DNA of 64,000 nucleotides from NCBI RefSeq assembly GCF_008364555.1, contig NZ_VTUC01000011.1:1-64000 (forward strand). Direction: 5' to 3'. Below the pieces are notes generated by a model. That model was not told the origin of the DNA and did not search any database. It worked only from the letters and a program-made list of their open reading frames with translations. A program made the position numbers and the translations under genes. Of the stretch, positions 58,851-64,000 are shown piece by piece (the first letter of the stretch is position 1; each line of letters begins with the position of its first letter). Source of the stretch: Enterobacter vonholyi (GTDB lineage Bacteria; Pseudomonadota; Gammaproteobacteria; Enterobacterales; Enterobacteriaceae).

Positions 58851-58877
58851 ATAAAAATGGGGGCATTAGCCCCCATT
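58851..58877 (-). terminator. hslVU terminator
   Basis: On the minus strand AATGGGGG-CTAATG-CCCCCATT is followed by TTTTATT, a strong intrinsic terminator between hslU and menA. Confidence 0.88.
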
Positions 58878-58905
58878 AAACGTGATGAGAATCCAGTAAC
58901 CGCGA

Positions 58906-60240
58906 TTATAGGATAAAACGGCTCAGATCTTCATCTGCCACTAACGCATCCAGATGTTTACTCACATATTCTGCGTCAATGGTAACGGTTTGACCGTTCA
59001 GGTCGCTCGCGTCGTAAGAGATATCTTCCACCAGGCGTTCCAGCACGGTGTGCAGACGACGCGCACCGATGTTTTCGGTGGTTTCGTTCACCTGCCATGC
59101 GGCCTGGGCAATACGTTTGATACCGTCTTCGGTGAACTCGAGGTTCACGCCTTCGGTCGCCATCAGCGCTTTGTACTGTACTGTAGCAGAGGCGTTTGGC
59201 TCGGTCAGGATACGTTCGAAATCTTCGGTGGTCAGCGCCTGCAGCTCAACGCGGATAGGCAGACGGCCCTGCAGCTCCGGGATCAGATCCGACGGGCTGG
59301 CAACCTGGAAGGCACCTGATGCGATAAACAGGATGTGGTCCGTTTTCACCATGCCGTGCTTGGTGGAGACGGTGCAACCTTCTACCAGCGGCAGCAGGTC
59401 GCGCTGAACGCCTTCGCGGGACACATCCGGGCCGGAGCTGTTGCCGCCGCGCTTACAAATTTTGTCGATTTCGTCGATAAACACGATACCGTGCTGCTCA
59501 ACCGCGTCGATAGCATCCTGCTTCAGCTCTTCCGGGTTCACCAGCTTCGCCGCTTCTTCTTCAATCAGCAGCTTCATCGCGTCTTTAATTTTCAGCTTAC
59601 GCGCTTTCTGCTTCTGTCCGCCCAGGTTCTGGAACATGGACTGGAGCTGACTGGTCATCTCTTCCATGCCCGGAGGTGCCATAATTTCCACACCCATTGG
59701 CGCGGCAGCGAGATCGATCTCAATCTCTTTGTCATCCAGCTGGCCTTCACGCAGTTTTTTGCGGAACGCCTGACGCGCGGCTGAAGGCTCAGCCTGCTGT
59801 TCTGCCTGGCCCCAGTTGTTTTTTGCCGGTGGGATCAGAACGTCGAGAATGCGCTCTTCGGCCATCTCTTCCGCGCGATAGCGGTTTTTCTCGATTGCCT
59901 GGACGCGCACCATCTTGATTGCCGAGTCGGTCAGATCGCGGATGATGGAGTCAACTTCTTTACCCACGTAGCCCACCTCGGTGAACTTGGTGGCTTCAAC
60001 TTTGATGAACGGCGCGTTAGCCAGCTTCGCCAGACGACGGGCGATTTCGGTTTTACCGACGCCGGTCGGGCCGATCATCAGAATGTTTTTCGGGGTCACT
60101 TCGTGGCGCAGCTCTTCATCAAGCTGCATACGACGCCAGCGGTTACGCAGGGCGATAGCCACGGAACGCTTGGCGTTATCCTGGCCGATAATGTGTTTGT
60201 TCAGTTCGCTGACAATTTCGCGTGGGGTCATTTCAGACAT
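58906..60240 (-). CDS. hslU: HslU, ATPase subunit of the HslUV protease
   Basis: HslU is the AAA+ unfoldase that feeds substrates such as SulA and RpoH to HslV. It has 444 residues (E. coli 443), with Walker [10 protein letters not shown] near 57-65, Walker [12 protein letters not shown] near 250, and a C-terminal SRFIL tail that docks in HslV. It is 9 bases downstream of hslV. Confidence 0.98.
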   Translation of the reverse strand: MSEMTPREIVSELNKHIIGQDNAKRSVAIALRNRWRRMQLDEELRHEVTPKNILMIGPTGVGKTEIARRLAKLANAPFIKVEATKFTEVGYVGKEVDSIIRDLTDSAIKMVRVQAIEKNRYRAEEMAEERILDVLIPPAKNNWGQAEQQAEPSAARQAFRKKLREGQLDDKEIEIDLAAAPMGVEIMAPPGMEEMTSQLQSMFQNLGGQKQKARKLKIKDAMKLLIEEEAAKLVNPEELKQDAIDAVEQHGIVFIDEIDKICKRGGNSSGPDVSREGVQRDLLPLVEGCTVSTKHGMVKTDHILFIASGAFQVASPSDLIPELQGRLPIRVELQALTTEDFERILTEPNASATVQYKALMATEGVNLEFTEDGIKRIAQAAWQVNETTENIGARRLHTVLERLVEDISYDASDLNGQTVTIDAEYVSKHLDALVADEDLSRFIL

Positions 60241-60249
60241 GGGAGATCC

Positions 60250-60780
60250 TTACGCTTTGGAGGTCAATTCTTCGATGGTGTGGTTGTGGTTGGTATAAAT
60301 GCAGATATCACCTGCAATATCCAACGCCTTCACCGCGATATCACGCGCGTTCATGTCGGTATTCTCCAACAGCGCGCGGGCTGCAGCCTGGGCATAAGGG
60401 CCGCCAGAGCCGATGGCAATCAGATCATTTTCCGGCTGAATGACGTCACCATTACCGGTGATGATAAGCGAGGCGGTTTCATCGGCCACGGCCAGCAGCG
60501 CTTCGAGCTTGCGCAGCATGCGGTCGGTACGCCAGTCTTTCGCCAGCTCAACGGCAGCTTTCACCAGATGACCCTGGTGCATTTCCAGTTTGCGTTCAAA
60601 CAGTTCAAACAGCGTGAAGGCGTCCGCCGTGCCGCCAGCAAAACCGGCGATCACTTTGTCGTTGTAGAGACGGCGCACTTTCTTCACGTTGCCTTTCATG
60701 ACGGTATTACCCAGCGTGGCCTGGCCATCACCGGCGATTACCACATGGCCGTTACGGCGTACACTTACTATTGTTGTCAC
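60250..60780 (-). CDS. hslV: HslV, peptidase subunit of the HslUV protease
   Basis: A 176-residue proteasome-beta-like threonine peptidase. After removal of Met the mature protein begins [10 protein letters not shown] with the catalytic Thr. Its length equals E. coli HslV. It is under a sigma-32 promoter and heads hslVU. Confidence 0.98.
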   Translation of the reverse strand: MTTIVSVRRNGHVVIAGDGQATLGNTVMKGNVKKVRRLYNDKVIAGFAGGTADAFTLFELFERKLEMHQGHLVKAAVELAKDWRTDRMLRKLEALLAVADETASLIITGNGDVIQPENDLIAIGSGGPYAQAAARALLENTDMNARDIAVKALDIAGDICIYTNHNHTIEELTSKA

Positions 60781-60815
60781 GAGCAGACCCCCTGGTTACA
60801 GAATCGGGAAACAGA

Positions 60816-60839
60816 AGCCCTGAGCCTGTGCTCAGGGCT
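60816..60839 (-). promoter_or_regulatory. hslVU 5' UTR hairpin
   Basis: AGCCCTGAG and CTCAGGGCT form a perfect nine-pair stem around a six-base loop, just after the predicted transcription start. A conserved inverted repeat in the E. coli hslVU 5' UTR stabilises the mRNA; this is its likely equivalent. Confidence 0.8.
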
Positions 60840-60850
60840 GAATTAAATGA

Positions 60851-60879
60851 TAGATGGGGGGGATTTTGGGGGTTTCAAC
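60851..60879 (-). promoter_or_regulatory. Sigma-32 heat-shock promoter of hslVU
   Basis: The minus strand has GTTGAAA (-35) and CCCCATCTA (-10) with a 13-base spacer from TTGAAA to CCCCAT, an almost ideal RpoH promoter. The -35 overlaps the ftsN TGA stop at 60877-60875. Confidence 0.88.
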
Positions 60880-61870
60880 CCCCGGAGGCGAGTCGAATGC
60901 AGTTTGTGTGACCGGCGATTTTCAAACGCGAAATGGTGCCATCGGCATTTTCTTTGCCTTTGACCGGCCCAATCACCACGCGATTCCAGCCGTTATTGGT
61001 GGTAATACGCGAATCAAACCCTTCGAAGGCCAGCTGCGCACGCACCGTTTCCGCCTGCTCTGCACCTTTGAACGAACCGCACTGCACCATCCAGCGGCGT
61101 TCGTCTTTTTTCTCAGCCGTCTGCTTCGGCGCCTCGGTCTCTTTAGTGACCGGCGCGGCCTGCTGCGTTTTTGGCTGCTGCGCGGTAGTATGCGCTGGCG
61201 TCTGCAGCAGATCCTGATACGGCTGAGCCGCCTGTTTCTGCGGCTGAGTTTTCGGCTGCTGCTGGACAGGCTGAGACTGCACCGTACGCGTCGGCTGCTG
61301 ATACGGCTGTTCCGTTACCCGCGGCTGTGCCTTAGGCTGCTGCACCGGCTGGGTTTGTGCCCACTGTTGCTGTTGTTGCTGCTGGATCTGCTGTTGCGCC
61401 TGACGTCGCTGCAGCGTTTGCTGGCGCTGTGCCGGGGTCTGCTCATTCCACGGCACTTCGTTCAGCTGTGTAGGCTGCTGGCGCATATCGGCCTGCATTT
61501 GTGCCAGCAGCTGACGCTGTTCATCCGTTAGCTGATTCGCATTCTGCACTTCACCACCCGCAGAAGGTTCAGTTGGCGCACGTACCCCAGGCTGACGGCT
61601 TTCCAGCTCTTTGATATAGCGCCAGCGCTCTTCAGGCTTCGGAGGAAGGCCATTTCCGGCCACTTTGCTTGCCTGAAGCGCCTCAGACTCTTCTTTTTTA
61701 TGGTGCGTGATAAAGTACAGGCCACCAATAAAGGCGACGACTACAGCCGCAGCAATAGCGACCATTGCTGGCGAGACAGCAGGCAGGTTACGTTGCTTTT
61801 TTCTTGAGCTACTCTTTTTGCGTCGCGAAGGTGCCGGCTGGCCGCGACGTACATAATCTCGTTGTGCCAC
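60875..61870 (-). CDS. ftsN: FtsN, essential division protein with SPOR domain
   Basis: FtsN triggers septal peptidoglycan synthesis by acting on FtsA inside and FtsQLB/FtsWI outside. It has 331 residues (E. coli 319). A short basic cytoplasmic tail (1-32), one membrane helix (33-54), the essential periplasmic segment (ERWRYIKELESRQPG), a long Gln/Pro-rich linker and a C-terminal SPOR domain (about 254-331) are seen. The extra length lies in the Gln-rich linker (QQQQQQWAQ). Confidence 0.96.
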   Translation of the reverse strand: MAQRDYVRRGQPAPSRRKKSSSRKKQRNLPAVSPAMVAIAAAVVVAFIGGLYFITHHKKEESEALQASKVAGNGLPPKPEERWRYIKELESRQPGVRAPTEPSAGGEVQNANQLTDEQRQLLAQMQADMRQQPTQLNEVPWNEQTPAQRQQTLQRRQAQQQIQQQQQQQWAQTQPVQQPKAQPRVTEQPYQQPTRTVQSQPVQQQPKTQPQKQAAQPYQDLLQTPAHTTAQQPKTQQAAPVTKETEAPKQTAEKKDERRWMVQCGSFKGAEQAETVRAQLAFEGFDSRITTNNGWNRVVIGPVKGKENADGTISRLKIAGHTNCIRLASGG

Positions 61871-61963
61871 TATCGTTTCGCTGTATTTATTCGTTCGTCA
61901 GTCCGCCATGTTACTTAAGCGGCGGGGCTTTGACCAGATAAGGGTATCCGAAAGACGTTTACT

Positions 61964-62989
61964 TTAAGTCAATGCCTGGGTAGTGCCGCGGACGATCAGT
62001 TCACAGTCAAGCAACCGCGAGCCGCTGCTAACTGTTTGACCGTGAAGCTGATCCAGCAGAAGAAGCATCGCTTCGCGGCCGATTTGGTAGCGCGGCTGAG
62101 CGACCGTTGAGAGCGGCGGATCGCAAAATTCCGAAAGCGAAATATTATCGAAACCGATGATCGATAAATCTTTAGGTATGCGAAGGCCGCGGCGTTTGGC
62201 ATACGATAATGCGCCCAGCGCCATCACGTCGCTGTGACAAAATACGGCGGTTGGCGGCTCAGGCAGGTCCAGAAGTTTCTCCAGCGCCTGTCCGCCTGCA
62301 GCGAAGGTAAAATCGCCGCGCGCAATGTAGTGCGGATCGACGGTAGCGCCGGTACGGCGCAGCGCCTGAACGTAGCCCTGCAGACGGTAGTGACACAGCG
62401 GCATCTCTTCCGGTCCGGCGATGCAGCCAATACGCTTATGCCCCAGCTCCTGGAGATAATTTACGGCGTTGAACGCGGCGGTGAGGTTATCGATATGGAC
62501 CGTCGGCAGCTCCAGCTCTGGCGCAAACTCGTTGGCCATGACCATCGGCGGTAAATTACGCTGCTCTTCAATGCTGGCATCAAACGGCAGACGAGAGCCA
62601 AGCAAAAGCATGCCGTCGATCTGCTTGGTGATAATGAGGTCGATGAAGGTTTTTTCCTGCTGATTCTGATGAGCACAGTCGCCAATCAGCACCAGGTAAC
62701 CTTGTTCCGCCGCGGTGACTTCAATACCGCGGATAATCTCGCTGAAGAAGGGGTCACAGATGTCCGGCACAATCACCAGAATGGTGCGCGACTCGTTGCG
62801 TTTAACGTTACGCCCCATCGCCTGTGGGAAATAGCCCACTTCCAGCGCAGCCTGCTCCACCCGGTTACGGGTCGCCTGGGAGACTTTATCCGGGTTCATT
62901 AATGCGCGGGATACCGTTGCTGTAGAGACTTGTGCTTTCTGGGCAACGTCTTTCATGGTCGCCGGTGCAACCTCTTTCCTGGACTTCAA
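61964..62989 (-). CDS. cytR: CytR, LacI-family nucleoside regulator
   Basis: CytR represses nucleoside uptake and catabolism genes with CRP and is relieved by cytidine. I use the TTG at 62989 because it follows an AGGAGAAGAC site and gives 341 residues, the E. coli length; the ATG farther upstream adds 14 unmatched residues. The helix-turn-helix MKDVAQKAQVSTATVSRAL lies at about 12-30 and is followed by the ribose-binding-protein-like sensor domain. Confidence 0.94.
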   Translation of the reverse strand: MKSRKEVAPATMKDVAQKAQVSTATVSRALMNPDKVSQATRNRVEQAALEVGYFPQAMGRNVKRNESRTILVIVPDICDPFFSEIIRGIEVTAAEQGYLVLIGDCAHQNQQEKTFIDLIITKQIDGMLLLGSRLPFDASIEEQRNLPPMVMANEFAPELELPTVHIDNLTAAFNAVNYLQELGHKRIGCIAGPEEMPLCHYRLQGYVQALRRTGATVDPHYIARGDFTFAAGGQALEKLLDLPEPPTAVFCHSDVMALGALSYAKRRGLRIPKDLSIIGFDNISLSEFCDPPLSTVAQPRYQIGREAMLLLLDQLHGQTVSSGSRLLDCELIVRGTTQALT

Positions 62990-63108
62990 CGTCTTCTCCT
63001 CGCCTGAACACCGAACTTCTGACATCACCATTTTTACAGATTGTTAATGGAATCGGTTACAGAATTTTCATAAAAAATGTGAGGAGAGTTAAATTTTTCG
63101 ATCCAGCT

Positions 63109-64000
<892 letters not shown>

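Overview
The window is chromosomal DNA of an Enterobacteriaceae member close to Enterobacter, Lelliottia or Leclercia. It follows the E. coli K-12 gene order from the end of an rRNA operon to priA: mobBA, dsbA, polA, spf, csrC, hemN, glnALG, typA, fdoGHI-fdhE/fdhD, sodA, cpxRA/cpxP, pfkA, tpiA, glpFKX, zapB, menA, hslVU, ftsN, cytR. Protein lengths agree with the K-12 proteins to within a few residues for most core genes. The E. coli frv, rha and yihL-W (sulfoglycolysis) blocks are missing, and other accessory genes sit at those places. The genus call rests on gene order and remembered protein sequences, not on a search.

Layout. 1-350: 3' end of 23S rRNA, 5S rRNA, terminator and a REP element. 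353-9687: molybdopterin-guanine dinucleotide synthesis, periplasmic disulfide formation, DNA polymerase I, Spot 42, EngB, CsrC and YihI. 9691-15850: a candidate small membrane protein, hemN, the tiny yshB gene, and the nitrogen regulon glnA-glnL-glnG with its sigma-54 promoter and NtrC sites. 16001-17824: typA. 17981-22497: an AT-rich acquired operon on the minus strand coding, in order of transcription, a membrane-anchored ClpP/SppA-fold serine protease-like protein, a class II microcin precursor with a 15-residue double-glycine-type leader, an HlyD-family adaptor and a C39-peptidase ABC exporter. 22903-25797: overlapping yihX-yihY-dtd-fabY. 25806-26759: an HSL-type esterase gene with a strong LexA box. 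26946-33678: formate dehydrogenase O with its selenocysteine codon, FdhE and FdhD.

33793-40229 is a second accessory region: a DUF1471 secreted peptide, an AzlCD branched-chain amino acid exporter with a divergent XRE-cupin regulator, and an alpha-galactoside module (LacI-type repressor, GH36 alpha-galactosidase, LacY/RafB-type symporter) with two operators one double helical turn apart. 40392-50174: sodA, yiiM, the Cpx envelope stress system with CpxP and the CpxQ sRNA, fieF, pfkA, sbp, cdh and an extra SLC13-type anion transporter. 50256 to the end: tpiA, yiiQ, yiiR, fpr, the glycerol operon glpFKX, zapB, rraA, menA, heat-shock hslVU with its sigma-32 promoter and 5' hairpin, ftsN, cytR and the C-terminal part of priA.

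The microcin operon is the best candidate for an undescribed system. The precursor has the MRELNESEL-type leader, but a Gly/Ser-rich mature part with two cysteines and a His-containing tail that I do not recognise. No classical small immunity protein is visible. The protease-like gene, two bases upstream of the microcin gene, is the only obvious candidate for immunity or maturation.
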